Assembly (NCBI RefSeq): GCF_902463975.1
Contig: NZ_CABQHJ010000001.1
Coordinates: 109,406-173,405 of the forward strand
Length of the DNA: 64,000 nucleotides
Direction of reading: 5' to 3'
From: Phascolarctobacterium_A sp902463975
GTDB lineage: Bacteria; Bacillota; Negativicutes; Acidaminococcales; Acidaminococcaceae
The position numbers were made by a program, and so were the translations under genes. The notes beneath the pieces were generated by a model. It was not told the DNA's origin. It did no database searches and saw nothing but the letters and a program-made list of their open reading frames with translations. Shown piece by piece: positions 53,313 through 61,224 of this stretch (its first letter is position 1; each line of letters begins with the position of its first letter).

Positions 53313-54356
53313 TTATTGAAATTTAGCAGTAACAACAAATTTCGATTTGTCGACTTGTTTTAAAAAGTCAACATATTCGTGTTGTATATTTTTATCCGGA
53401 ACCATCACCTTAAGATCACTTAATATCTTCATATTTATGTTCTTTTGTGCTGATTCGGGAGCTTGTTCTTCAATTATCCTTTGAACAAAAGTAAACCAAT
53501 GATGTATGTACTCGTTTGTAACAGCACTATAAGCGTTAAACCCAACTATGCTATCAGGAAAGCAGGAAGCAAATTCTAATATAGCAGTTTTAGCAATATT
53601 AGCAGCAATAGTAATACAAAGAGTACCTTTAGGCCACATCTTACTTTGCCTAAACCCTAATTCAGAATAAGTGGATGTATATTCTTTTATATATCCATCT
53701 GCATTAGCAACATCACCTGTCTGTATCAATGGATATGGGCCTCCTAAAAGTTCCGGAGCATTACGTGGTCTATGTTTAGACATTCCTCTACTCAAAGTTC
53801 CAAGTTCTGGTAATCTTTTAGTAATCCATCCTTTAGAATTAATTACAGGATCCCCAAACATCTCGATAAACCGTGACTTAACTAGCTCATCCAAATTGAT
53901 TAATTGTTCTTTTTCTTTTTTTATAAAATAATCTATCCTACCAAAAACATTTGCAATTTTAGCTTGTTCTTCTAAGGTTGGCAAAGGTAACTGTTCATTT
54001 TGATAATCGCGAAAATAAATGTGAGGTATTGTAGCACCACTAAAGTATTTTTCTAAATGCATTGAACAAATGGCGTAGTATAAGTATGATATATTTATAT
54101 TATCATTTGGTAAAATATACTGCATCGTGCCTATAACGGAAGATTTAGCCGGCAATTTCATCGCTCTTCCTATACCAGCCCCATCTTTGACGATAGCAAT
54201 GTAATCTTTGGCTTGTTGAAAAAAATCTACACTTTTTATATATCCACTAGCTCCATATATAGGATATATTCCATCACATTCAGCTAAGTCTTTTTGGGCA
54301 ATATTAGAAGAAGCTTTTTCACACACTTCTTTAAGCAAAACATACTTATGACTCAT
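53313..54356 (-). CDS. hsdS: Type I specificity subunit HsdS-1 (C-terminal frameshift)
   Basis: This 347-residue protein has two target-recognition domains (TRD) separated by the conserved spacer VKSRFIEMFGDPV (near 160-172) and coiled coils. It sets the DNA sequence recognised by the restriction-modification complex. The open frame ends KSKFVVTAKFQ; one extra base just before the stop shifts the frame. Removing it restores KLETLKNLLIKQYFN, ending at 53267 and aligning gap-free with the end of HsdS-2. Thus the last 15 residues of the C-terminal helix are lost. GGAGG precedes the ATG. Confidence 0.9.
   Translation of the reverse strand: MSHKYVLLKEVCEKASSNIAQKDLAECDGIYPIYGASGYIKSVDFFQQAKDYIAIVKDGAGIGRAMKLPAKSSVIGTMQYILPNDNINISYLYYAICSMHLEKYFSGATIPHIYFRDYQNEQLPLPTLEEQAKIANVFGRIDYFIKKEKEQLINLDELVKSRFIEMFGDPVINSKGWITKRLPELGTLSRGMSKHRPRNAPELLGGPYPLIQTGDVANADGYIKEYTSTYSELGFRQSKMWPKGTLCITIAANIAKTAILEFASCFPDSIVGFNAYSAVTNEYIHHWFTFVQRIIEEQAPESAQKNINMKILSDLKVMVPDKNIQHEYVDFLKQVDKSKFVVTAKFQ
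53854..53876. repeat. 23-bp central repeat, copy in hsdS-1
   Basis: Exact 23-base match to 56097-56119 in the same orientation, inside the spacer that separates the two target-recognition domains. It is a likely recombination point. Confidence 0.85.
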
Positions 54357-54379
54357 GCTACCTCCTCTAAATCCACTAC

Positions 54380-54393
54380 AAACCGTGATTTGA
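54380..54393. repeat. Third copy of the hsdS central core
   Basis: The 14-base sequence that encodes the KSRF part of the spacer in hsdS-2 (56111-56124) recurs exactly, in the same orientation, just before the hsdS-1 start and outside any long gene. Read through, the frame gives FKSRFVVDLEEVA then stop. Confidence 0.6.
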
Positions 54394-54427
54394 AAACAGT
54401 AGCCTAAGTAATATAGCCATTATATTT

Positions 54428-55423
54428 TTAGCATATGTATTTTCTATGAGATATTTTTACGTTATTCTGATTTACCATAGCATATTCCATTGTTGTATCA
54501 ATTTTCGAATGACCTAGCAGGCGTTGTACTTGTTCTATTGGCATCCCCTTATCAATGGCTTTGGTAGCCAGAGTACGCCTAAACTTATGCGGATGTACCT
54601 TATTGATTCCTAATGTTCGTCCTAATTTACGTAGTCTTATCTCTACACCACTGATGTTCAATCTATTGTGTGGAGCCAATAACGATACAAACAATGCCTC
54701 ATTATCATCCTGTCGTTCAGCAAGATATGATTTCAGATGAATTTTAGTCCTAGCGTCAAAATATACTAGGCGTTCTTTCCTGCCCTTGCCCAAGACAATA
54801 CATTCTCTATTATCAAAATTAATATCTGCTCTATTCAGTTTCACTAACTCTCCAACACGCATGCCGGTTGAAGCAAGCATATCAACTAAAGCTAAATCTC
54901 TAAGACAAGTGCAGTGATCACGTAATTCTTCTAACGCTTCATCCGTATAGGTTTCTTTAACTGTTTTGTCCGTCTTTATTTTGTGAATACGTCTTACGGG
55001 ACTTTTCAGAATATAATTTTCATCCTCAAGCCATCCAAAAAAACTAGAAAGGATTCGACGAATATTATCTATGTTAGCCTGGCTGCACTTATTGAGCTTT
55101 TGATAATCCGCAAGGTATTGCCTTAAATCATCAGTCCGTATTTTATATACATGCTTATCCAACAAAGCAAACATTTTAACGATTGTGCTCTCATAATAAT
55201 GTAGCGTCTTTTCGCTACATCCCTCCACTCTTTTGGAAGCAATAAACTTCTGCAGCAGCTCACTATTTTCAACATTTTCTTCTTGCTTAATATAGCCTTC
55301 AACCCTGCTTATCTGTAACCCATAAAAAGAGTGCTGCAAAATCTCCTGCAAAATCTTCATCTGCTCATTTTCTAAATACGGCAACATCTTCCTCAAAATC
55401 TGAGTAATAATTTCATCGTTCAT
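54428..55423 (-). CDS. Tyrosine recombinase between the two hsdS genes
   Basis: This protein of about 331 residues has an N-terminal core-binding SAM-like domain (FIASKRVEGCSEKTLHYYES) and a C-terminal catalytic domain. Catalytic residues visible are Arg in TGMRVGELVKL, Lys in LGKGRKERLV, His/Arg in HPHKFRRTLA, His in LLGHSKIDTT and Tyr in MEYAMV. Recombinases in this position are known to shuffle hsdS target domains in other bacteria. The ATG at 55423 is preferred; an open frame extends to 55492 from a GTG. Confidence 0.92.
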   Translation of the reverse strand: MNDEIITQILRKMLPYLENEQMKILQEILQHSFYGLQISRVEGYIKQEENVENSELLQKFIASKRVEGCSEKTLHYYESTIVKMFALLDKHVYKIRTDDLRQYLADYQKLNKCSQANIDNIRRILSSFFGWLEDENYILKSPVRRIHKIKTDKTVKETYTDEALEELRDHCTCLRDLALVDMLASTGMRVGELVKLNRADINFDNRECIVLGKGRKERLVYFDARTKIHLKSYLAERQDDNEALFVSLLAPHNRLNISGVEIRLRKLGRTLGINKVHPHKFRRTLATKAIDKGMPIEQVQRLLGHSKIDTTMEYAMVNQNNVKISHRKYIC

Positions 55424-55495
55424 TAGTTCTCTATCCTTTCGACCGTCCTCCTTCAACCACATATAAAAATTCAGACGGTAAAAAGTCTTCACTAA

Positions 55496-56680
55496 TTAAC
55501 CAAAATACTGCTGCATGAGCGATTTCTTTAATGTTTCCAATTCATCTAAGCTTTGCTGGATTGCCAATTTCGATTTGTTGGTTTCAATAACAAACGTGGC
55601 AAATCTGTTTTGTAACTCAAGCGGTGGCAGAGGTATAATTAGATTTCCAAGAATTTGTTGATTTAAATTTTGAATATTAGCTCCACGTCCTGTTAATTTT
55701 CTCCTTACTGATTCACATTTCAATATATGTAATAAATATGGAATTAGTATACTGTCATTATTTTTTCTAAACCTAATACAAAATCCACTAAAAATCACAG
55801 GTACCTCCCCAGGATATACAGCTAAACAACGTCCTACAAGAGCTTTATTTCCATTAGATCTAACGAACACTATATCATTATCATGTAAAAAATATTCTTC
55901 TGATGGTAGGTTGCTTAGTGAAATCAGAGATAATTCTTTCATGTTATTTAAAACATCATTGTTTTTGAAATTACCAACACCTAAACAATATATCTCTATA
56001 CCGGCATCATCAAAATGAAAATTTATTCCGTTTTTAAATTGTCCTAAATCTGAAAGTTTTTTCAAAATCCAACCTTTAGGATTACTAACAGGATCACCAA
56101 ACATCTCGATAAACCGTGATTTGACAAGAATATCTAAATCTTCAAGTTGCTTTTTTTCATAATTGATTAATTGGTTTACTTTGTCCAAGATTGTTACTAT
56201 ATCAGTCTGTTCTTCAATTTTACGTTCCACAATCATAACGTTATTGACATAGCTATCAGTTTGAAGATTATGAAGTCCAGTTGTACGGTTTTCAAAAGGT
56301 ATTGTCCCACCTTTCGCATAGTTGGCAAAGAGGGAATAAAATATATACTTGGGATTCCATTCACAAAAATCTCTAACTCGCAAAAGGCCAGTAAAATTAT
56401 TAAACAAATATTTGTTCTCCTCTCCTTCAAAAAACACAACTCGCCCTACTGGTTGTTTATCACTACCGCCTGACTTTTCTATAATAATATCGCCATATCT
56501 CAACAACTTTTCGCTTATAGATTTTTTAACAATTTGTCTAGTAACAACATTGTTAAAATTAATAACACCGATATTAGTAAAGTTTGTTGTTCTTAAAACA
56601 GGAACACCATTACCTACCAAATCATCTGTACCCCATTCACCAGATATTGCTTTCCCTGTAATATCTATTAATTTAGCCAT
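55496..56680 (-). CDS. hsdS: Type I specificity subunit HsdS-2
   Basis: This complete HsdS of 394 residues has two TRDs around the spacer VKSRFIEMFGDPVSNPKGWILKKL near 195-218. Both TRDs differ from those of HsdS-1, so a different bipartite target is expected. The C-terminus NKSKLAIQQSLDELETLKK is intact. Its ATG overlaps the hsdM stop as TAATG. Being immediately behind hsdM, it is probably the subunit mainly in use. Confidence 0.92.
   Translation of the reverse strand: MAKLIDITGKAISGEWGTDDLVGNGVPVLRTTNFTNIGVINFNNVVTRQIVKKSISEKLLRYGDIIIEKSGGSDKQPVGRVVFFEGEENKYLFNNFTGLLRVRDFCEWNPKYIFYSLFANYAKGGTIPFENRTTGLHNLQTDSYVNNVMIVERKIEEQTDIVTILDKVNQLINYEKKQLEDLDILVKSRFIEMFGDPVSNPKGWILKKLSDLGQFKNGINFHFDDAGIEIYCLGVGNFKNNDVLNNMKELSLISLSNLPSEEYFLHDNDIVFVRSNGNKALVGRCLAVYPGEVPVIFSGFCIRFRKNNDSILIPYLLHILKCESVRRKLTGRGANIQNLNQQILGNLIIPLPPLELQNRFATFVIETNKSKLAIQQSLDELETLKKSLMQQYFG
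56097..56119. repeat. 23-bp central repeat, copy in hsdS-2
   Basis: Direct repeat of 53854-53876. Crossover here would join the first TRD of HsdS-2 to the second TRD of HsdS-1 and remove the recombinase gene. Confidence 0.85.
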
Positions 56681-58230
56681 TATTTTAACATCCTTTCAAG
56701 TTCAGCCAGCCCCTTGTCAATCTCCATCTGTCTTGCTTTCAGATTTGCCATAATCTCACTTGTCGGTGGATATTCAACAGGTACATACTCAACCTTCTTG
56801 TACTTGTTAATAGATAAATCATAGTCATTGTCAATGATTTCCTGTTTCGCTACAAAGAAGCTCTTTTCGGTACGCTCTCGCTCTTTTTCTGCTTCTAAAT
56901 TATGGAAGCGAGTAATAATATCAGGAATATCATTCTCCTTCACCTCATTACGCTTATCATCTAAGCTATAACCATCAGCTTCCATATCATAGAACCATAC
57001 ATTTTCAGTGCCACCAGTCCCAGTCTTCATAAATACAAGAATAGCTGTAGAAACACCTGCATATGGCTTAAATACGCCTGATGGCATAGAAATAACAGCC
57101 TGTAAAACATGCTTTTCAATCAATTCCTTACGCATAGCTTTATGAGCTTTAGAGCTGCCAAACAATACGCCATCAGGAACAATGCAGGCACAACGACCAC
57201 CCTTTTTCAGCATACGCAGGAAGAGCGCTAAGAAAAGCAATTCCGTTTTCTTTGTATTTGTAACAGCCTTTAAGCTAGTGCTGATAGTCTCTGCGTCTAC
57301 AGTACCCTTAAACGGAGGATTTGCCAAGCAAACAGTATATTCGCTATCAATATCGTTCTTCTCAGATACACTGTTCTTATAATCAAGCTCAGGATGGGTA
57401 ATGCCATGCAGCATTAAGTTCATAGCACTTATGCGCAGCATACTATTATCCGTATCAAAGCCTGAAAATGTCGTACTATTAAAGCGTTCCCATTGGTCGT
57501 CAGTCATTCGTTCGCCATACTTAGTGCGAATATGTTCAGCAGACGAAATCAAAAAGCCGGCCGTGCCGCAAGCAGGATCACAAATAGTATCATCAGGATT
57601 CGGATCAATAAGAGCGACCATCATATCACGAATATGCTTAGGCGTACGGAATTGACCATTCGTACCCGAAGAAGCAGCTTTACTCAACATGTACTCGTAA
57701 AGATCGCCTTGCATATCCAATTCACCAATATCATGTTGGTAAAGATCATCTAATCCAGTAATAACCTTTACTAAAACCTCCGGTGTTGGCAATTCAAACA
57801 AAGCGTCTTTCATAAATTTAGAAAATGCACTTTGAATTCTCTGGTCTTTATTAGGATCATCAGGAATGGGTATAATTTTACCAATTTCATCAACATCTGG
57901 CAACTGGCCATACTTCATTTCTCTAATAGCCGGAAAAACCTTAATTCTTATAGTATTAAAGATAACTTCCGGATCGGCGGTTTTAAAATTACACCAACGC
58001 ATCCCTTGTCCAGAAGCAGTTTGCGGAAAAATCATTTCCACCTTAGCGTTAGGATTACGTCTTCTCAATGAATTAGCTCGCTTTTCGTTGTCGATTTCCT
58101 TCTCATCCAGCTTACGAATAAACATCAAATATGTAATCTGCTCTATAACCTTAAACGGCATAGTGAGACCAGCAGCCCAAATATCTTCCCAAATTTTATC
58201 AATCTTATTTTTAATCACACCTGTAATCAT
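56680..58230 (-). CDS. hsdM: Type I DNA methyltransferase HsdM
   Basis: This 516-residue N6-adenine methyltransferase shows AdoMet motif DPACGTAGF at 218-226 and catalytic NPPF at 304-307 (LANPPFKG), with the N-terminal HsdM helical domain (about 1-160). It methylates the host target chosen by HsdS and forms the core with two HsdM per HsdS. GGAGG precedes the ATG. It heads the hsdM-hsdS-int-hsdS-hsdR run. Confidence 0.96.
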   Translation of the reverse strand: MITGVIKNKIDKIWEDIWAAGLTMPFKVIEQITYLMFIRKLDEKEIDNEKRANSLRRRNPNAKVEMIFPQTASGQGMRWCNFKTADPEVIFNTIRIKVFPAIREMKYGQLPDVDEIGKIIPIPDDPNKDQRIQSAFSKFMKDALFELPTPEVLVKVITGLDDLYQHDIGELDMQGDLYEYMLSKAASSGTNGQFRTPKHIRDMMVALIDPNPDDTICDPACGTAGFLISSAEHIRTKYGERMTDDQWERFNSTTFSGFDTDNSMLRISAMNLMLHGITHPELDYKNSVSEKNDIDSEYTVCLANPPFKGTVDAETISTSLKAVTNTKKTELLFLALFLRMLKKGGRCACIVPDGVLFGSSKAHKAMRKELIEKHVLQAVISMPSGVFKPYAGVSTAILVFMKTGTGGTENVWFYDMEADGYSLDDKRNEVKENDIPDIITRFHNLEAEKERERTEKSFFVAKQEIIDNDYDLSINKYKKVEYVPVEYPPTSEIMANLKARQMEIDKGLAELERMLK

Positions 58231-58290
58231 GCAAATATCCTCCCTATACGGCTAAAATCTTCTCCACCTTATAAAAAATATACCTTTTTA

Positions 58291-58887
58291 CTATGCCAAA
58301 ATTTGTCTATCTTGATGGTCTTTCTCGAAATTTTTCACCATTTTATAAAAAGTGGTTTTAGCCAAACCTTCAAGCTTCATAAATTCAACAGCTGTTATCT
58401 TACCAGACTTCCAACGTTTATAGTTAGTAGGAAATGTATTACTAAGCTTGGCCTTTGGTCTTCCGTAAGGTCTGTTTTCAGCAAGGCATAGGTTAATCCC
58501 TTCACGTTGACGCTCCTTTATACTATCTCTTTCAAGTTCATATAAGGCTGCAAACATAGTCAAAGCAAATTTTCCTTGTGGTGTTGACGTATTGAAATTT
58601 TCTTTTATGCTAACAACGCTAACTTTTTTAGCACTCAAAGCTTTCATCATATTCAAAAAGTCACTAGTGCTACGAGCCAAGCGACTTATGCTCTCGATGT
58701 ATAAAACATCACCTTCACGCAAATACGCCATCATTTTCTTTAGCTGCGGTCTATCTGTAATATTTTTACCGCTAACTTTCTCTTCAAAAATCTTGTCCAG
58801 ATTTATATGCGCATTATCAAAACACTGGTGTTGTCGTCCAGTATTTTGGTCTTGAGCACTAACTCTGATATAAGCGATATTAGCCAA
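58291..58887 (-). CDS. Serine recombinase, resolvase/invertase family
   Basis: This protein of about 198 residues has catalytic Ser10 in AYIRVSAQDQNTGRQ, the SRLARSTSDF Arg motif near 72, the linker helix LERDSIKERQREGI, and a C-terminal helix-turn-helix (TNYKRWKSGKITAVEFMKLEGLAKTTFYKM). Start is TTG, with GGAGG seven bases upstream. It may be a resolvase of a lost transposon or act on the island itself. GAACG motifs in the upstream spacer may be its sites. Confidence 0.87.
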   Translation of the reverse strand: MANIAYIRVSAQDQNTGRQHQCFDNAHINLDKIFEEKVSGKNITDRPQLKKMMAYLREGDVLYIESISRLARSTSDFLNMMKALSAKKVSVVSIKENFNTSTPQGKFALTMFAALYELERDSIKERQREGINLCLAENRPYGRPKAKLSNTFPTNYKRWKSGKITAVEFMKLEGLAKTTFYKMVKNFEKDHQDRQILA

Positions 58888-59070
58888 ACTAACTCCTCCG
58901 TTCCTAAAAGTTTTTAAAAAAAGTTGAACGTTCTTATAAGCTAATACTAACATTTCCGAACGTGTTTGTCCATGTTTTTTATAAGTTCCGTAATGTGTAC
59001 ATTTTTGAACGCACCCCAATATAAACTCTTGATACAATAACATGGCATTACCTATTTACACATACCTTTT

Positions 59071-59508
59071 TTATGTATTATCCCTTCCTTGCGCATGCAA
59101 CATTTTATGACATTCACTATGCAATAATACTAGTCTCTTTAAACATTCCGCGGCTTCGTTGGGAAACCTAAAAAAGCACCACTCACAATTTGGTACTGTT
59201 TCGCTACACCGATTACCGTTATGCGGGATATTAACTTTAATTTTTTCATTTGGTATGCAACAACACCTCAAATAATTAATGTGATGTACACATACACCTT
59301 GAATATAATAAGGCAGCTGTTTGCCACAATAAGGACATATCCCATATTGTCGATAATATAATCGTTCCCTGACAAATCTATTTCTAGTACACCTATTAAA
59401 ATTCATAAACGCTTCTTCTCTCTTTTGTAGCTCAAAACTCTTCCTTGCTTCGCTAAATCCAACCTCTGAAATTGTCGGTGTTGTTAAATTCAATCCATAA
59501 TAGTCCAT
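59071..59508 (-). CDS. HNH-like zinc-binding protein
   Basis: This 145-residue protein has CPYC near 58, the HNH core VCVHHINYL near 73-81, a second Cys pair and LLHSECHKMLH at the end. This fits an HNH endonuclease fold with structural zinc. It is AT-rich island material, next to a serine recombinase. The target is unknown. A strong AAGGAG precedes the ATG. Confidence 0.72.
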   Translation of the reverse strand: MDYYGLNLTTPTISEVGFSEARKSFELQKREEAFMNFNRCTRNRFVRERLYYRQYGICPYCGKQLPYYIQGVCVHHINYLRCCCIPNEKIKVNIPHNGNRCSETVPNCEWCFFRFPNEAAECLKRLVLLHSECHKMLHAQGRDNT

Positions 59509-59563
59509 CTTCAGACATCTCCTTTTGTTTTAAGATGCTTAAATCATAAGCGTGGCTGACACA

Positions 59564-59621
59564 GTAAGTCATAGAGCAGAGTTCAGCGAAGCGCAGCGTA
59601 GCTGAAAAGCTCTTGACTTAC
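59564..59621. repeat. Large imperfect hairpin upstream of vapD-like gene
   Basis: GTAAGTCA / TGACTTAC, then GAGC / GCTC and TTCAGC / GCTGAA nest into a 58-base hairpin with a loop of about 13 bases. It lies between the HNH and vapD-like genes. It could be a transposon end or a leader-RNA structure; no T-run follows. Confidence 0.5.
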
Positions 59622-59677
59622 CGGGCCAGCTGCGCTATTCTTTAAATTACGAAGTCAAACGGAGGTGTTTATCTACT

Positions 59678-59977
59678 ATGAATTTACCATCTTTGCAATC
59701 TGCATATGCGATTATTTTAGATTTCGACAAAACAAATTTATCACTACCATACGATGAAGCTTTAAGTAATATACGTAATTTAATGGCTCAATTCCAATTT
59801 AAACCTTTAACAAATAATGTTTATGTATGCACATCGTCAAAAAATCAATTGACCTTGCTTTACATGCTCGTCCAGGAGTTATCTAAGATTACCTGGCTCA
59901 AATCTTCTTTAGTAACTCTCAAAGCCTTTAAAATTGATAATATCTCTGATTTTACTGACATAATTAAAGGCAAATAG
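59678..59977 (+). CDS. vapD: VapD-like ribonuclease
   Basis: This 99-residue protein resembles VapD, a Cas2-like endoribonuclease: YAIILDFDKTN at the N-terminus, NLMAQFQFKPLTNNVYVC and the end ITWLKSSLVTLKAFKIDNISDFTDIIK. VapD proteins act as toxins or persistence factors in Haemophilus and Helicobacter. The catalytic-type Asp in LDFD is present. No separate antitoxin lies next to it. GGAGGTG precedes the ATG. Confidence 0.7.
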   Translation: MNLPSLQSAYAIILDFDKTNLSLPYDEALSNIRNLMAQFQFKPLTNNVYVCTSSKNQLTLLYMLVQELSKITWLKSSLVTLKAFKIDNISDFTDIIKGK

Positions 59978-59988
59978 GATACTTCAAT

Positions 59989-60031
59989 GTACCCAAAATA
60001 CTCTTGCTCTTAATATCTTCTGATGATATAA
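59989..60031 (+). repeat. 43-bp direct repeat, left copy (promoter-bearing)
   Basis: Identical over 43 bases to 60507-60549. It contains TTGCTC, a 17-base spacer and TATAA, so it should give a promoter into the nucleotidyltransferase gene. Confidence 0.9.
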
Positions 60032-60163
60032 AGGCGCTTTTATCAAGCTGTACATTATGCTGCTTCCTGTTGCCATATTGGCTGTGTCGGCAAACCAAAA
60101 GTTCTTTCTGGATATTATAAATGGCTTAAAGATACAAAGAATATCAAGGAGACTGTGCCATGA
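60032..60163 (+). pseudogene. Possible remnant of an IS3-family transposase OrfB
   Basis: The frame reads RRFYQAVHYAASCC...KVLSGYYKWLKDTKN, with an SGYYKWL segment typical of the N-terminus of IS3-family OrfB. There is no start codon, and the stop overlaps the start of the next gene. It is short, so recognition is tentative. Confidence 0.45.
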
Positions 60164-60495
60164 ATAACATAGACATGCTCATTTCTGATCTTATACCACA
60201 ATTACTTCAAACCTTTACTGTTCCTAATGTCAAAGAAATAATATTATACGGCTCTGTCGCACGCGGGACAGCAACATCAGAATCAGATATAGATATAGCG
60301 GTAATTCTTGACGATTATACGGATAAAATGCACGATGAGATGATTGAATTTGTTGTGGATTTAGAACTGAAATACAATAAAGTTATATCCGTGCTCCCGA
60401 TATACAACAAGCAATTTAATGAATGGGGTAATATTACACCATTTTTCAAAAACATCAAAAAAGACGGGAAGGTATTATGGAAATCTACATTCTGA
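60160..60495 (+). CDS. Minimal nucleotidyltransferase (MNT), orphan
   Basis: This 111-residue protein has the pol-beta nucleotidyltransferase core GSVARGTATSESDIDIAV near 30-47, with the two metal-binding aspartates. MNT proteins act as antitoxins that adenylylate HEPN ribonuclease toxins in two-gene modules. No HEPN gene follows; the next ORF is 50 residues. AAGGAG precedes the ATG. It is enclosed by the 43-bp repeats. Confidence 0.83.
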   Translation: MNNIDMLISDLIPQLLQTFTVPNVKEIILYGSVARGTATSESDIDIAVILDDYTDKMHDEMIEFVVDLELKYNKVISVLPIYNKQFNEWGNITPFFKNIKKDGKVLWKSTF

Positions 60496-60506
60496 TATGT
60501 CAAGGG

Positions 60507-60549
60507 GTACCCAAAATACTCTTGCTCTTAATATCTTCTGATGATATAA
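60507..60549 (+). repeat. 43-bp direct repeat, right copy (promoter-bearing)
   Basis: Identical to 59989-60031 and followed by T, completing TATAAT. The repeat spacing is 518 bp, with the MNT gene in between. Confidence 0.9.
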
Positions 60550-60550
60550 T
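60522..60550 (+). promoter_or_regulatory. Promoter of candidate small RNA
   Basis: TTGCTC, a 17-base spacer and a perfect TATAAT lie within the right repeat, seven bases before the expected RNA start. Confidence 0.65.
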
Positions 60551-60556
60551 TTACTT

Positions 60557-60648
60557 AGTTGCACGGGTAGCTTCGCATATGCGTTGAGGTCGTGCCTGGC
60601 TGTGTGAGCCAGTGGCATCTGTCGAGCTTGACAGGTGCCTTTTTATTT
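60557..60648 (+). ncRNA. Candidate structured small RNA with own promoter and terminator
   Basis: About 90 bases fold into three consecutive hairpins: GCACG/CGTGC with an inner CGCATATGCG; CTGGCT-GTGTG-AGCCAG, a perfect 6-bp stem; and the terminator GGCATCTGTC/GACAGGTGCC followed by TTTTTATTT. The architecture resembles plasmid copy-number antisense RNAs and other small regulators. No family could be named, and no target was found on the opposite strand. Confidence 0.6.
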
Positions 60649-60669
60649 ATTACGAAAGAGGTGATTCTG

Positions 60670-60822
60670 ATGCCGATATTATATTCCTATACTCCTGAAG
60701 AAGTTGAAAAATTCAAGGCTAAATTAAAACAAGCTGAAGAAAGAGCTGCGTTTTTCGAACAAGCCTACAAACAAGAGCAAGCGAAAAACGCTAAGCTGCA
60801 GCAACAGCAAAAAGCAGATTAA
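60670..60822 (+). CDS. Small coiled-coil protein, unknown
   Basis: This 50-residue protein is almost entirely an amphipathic helix rich in Glu, Lys, Ala and Gln (PEEVEKFKAKLKQAEERAA). GAGGTG lies six bases before the ATG that gives MPILYSY. It follows the candidate small RNA terminator; no partner is obvious. Function unknown. Confidence 0.6.
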   Translation: MPILYSYTPEEVEKFKAKLKQAEERAAFFEQAYKQEQAKNAKLQQQQKAD

Positions 60823-60900
60823 CTTGCTCATTATTTAGGCTGTAAATCTCCCTCATCTGTATATTGCTCAATACCGGGCGCTTTAAATTTATATCTGTTT

Positions 60901-60965
60901 AAGCTCGTAATTGCTCGCTAACTCATAATAGCCTGCTTTTACGAGCTTTTCTTTTGGTATTGACT
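60901..60965 (+). terminator. Terminator after small coiled-coil gene
   Basis: AAGCTCGTAA pairs with TTACGAGCTT over a 38-base loop, followed by TTCTTTT. The long loop makes it less certain. Confidence 0.5.
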
Positions 60966-60984
60966 AGAGTGCCGCATTTCACGC

Positions 60985-61140
60985 ATCTGAGCGCGTAGTA
61001 GAGTAAGCGTCAAATAAAATCACGGCTTACCAATCTCACAATTTAATAGTATACTATCTGCGTAGACATGAAGTTTGCGCAGATTTTTCTAGGCAACTAC
61101 ATGGAACTACAAACTAGACTTCATGAGAGTTGGTGAGATT
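60985..61140. other. Intergenic region with nested inverted repeats
   Basis: This part of a roughly 320-base stretch without a recognisable protein (60823-61140) holds GTAAGC/GCTTAC, AATCTCAC/GTGAGATT (about 61035 and 61130) and CATGAAGT/ACTTCATG (about 61069 and 61119). On the plus strand TTACCA-17-TATACT could be a promoter whose spacer carries one arm of the AATCTCAC repeat. It may be an operator pair or a regulatory RNA. Confidence 0.4.
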
Positions 61141-61141
61141 A

Positions 61142-61222
61142 ATGGATAACTCTATAAAAACAGTCGCTCATAACACCAAGCTGCAACTTGTTCTTGCAAT
61201 TTACGAGAGGGAAATAATTTGA
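61142..61222 (+). CDS. 26-codon ORF before a strong terminator
   Basis: The frame MDNSIKTVAHNTKLQLVLAIYEREII starts after a weak GGTGAG and ends three bases before a perfect terminator. It could be a leader peptide or a gene remnant. No family match was recognised. Confidence 0.25.
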   Translation: MDNSIKTVAHNTKLQLVLAIYEREII

Positions 61223-61224
61223 AT

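Noticed and set aside
59989..60549. CRISPR-like direct repeats
   Set aside because: Only two 43-base copies, separated by 475 bases containing a gene; no cas genes in the window.
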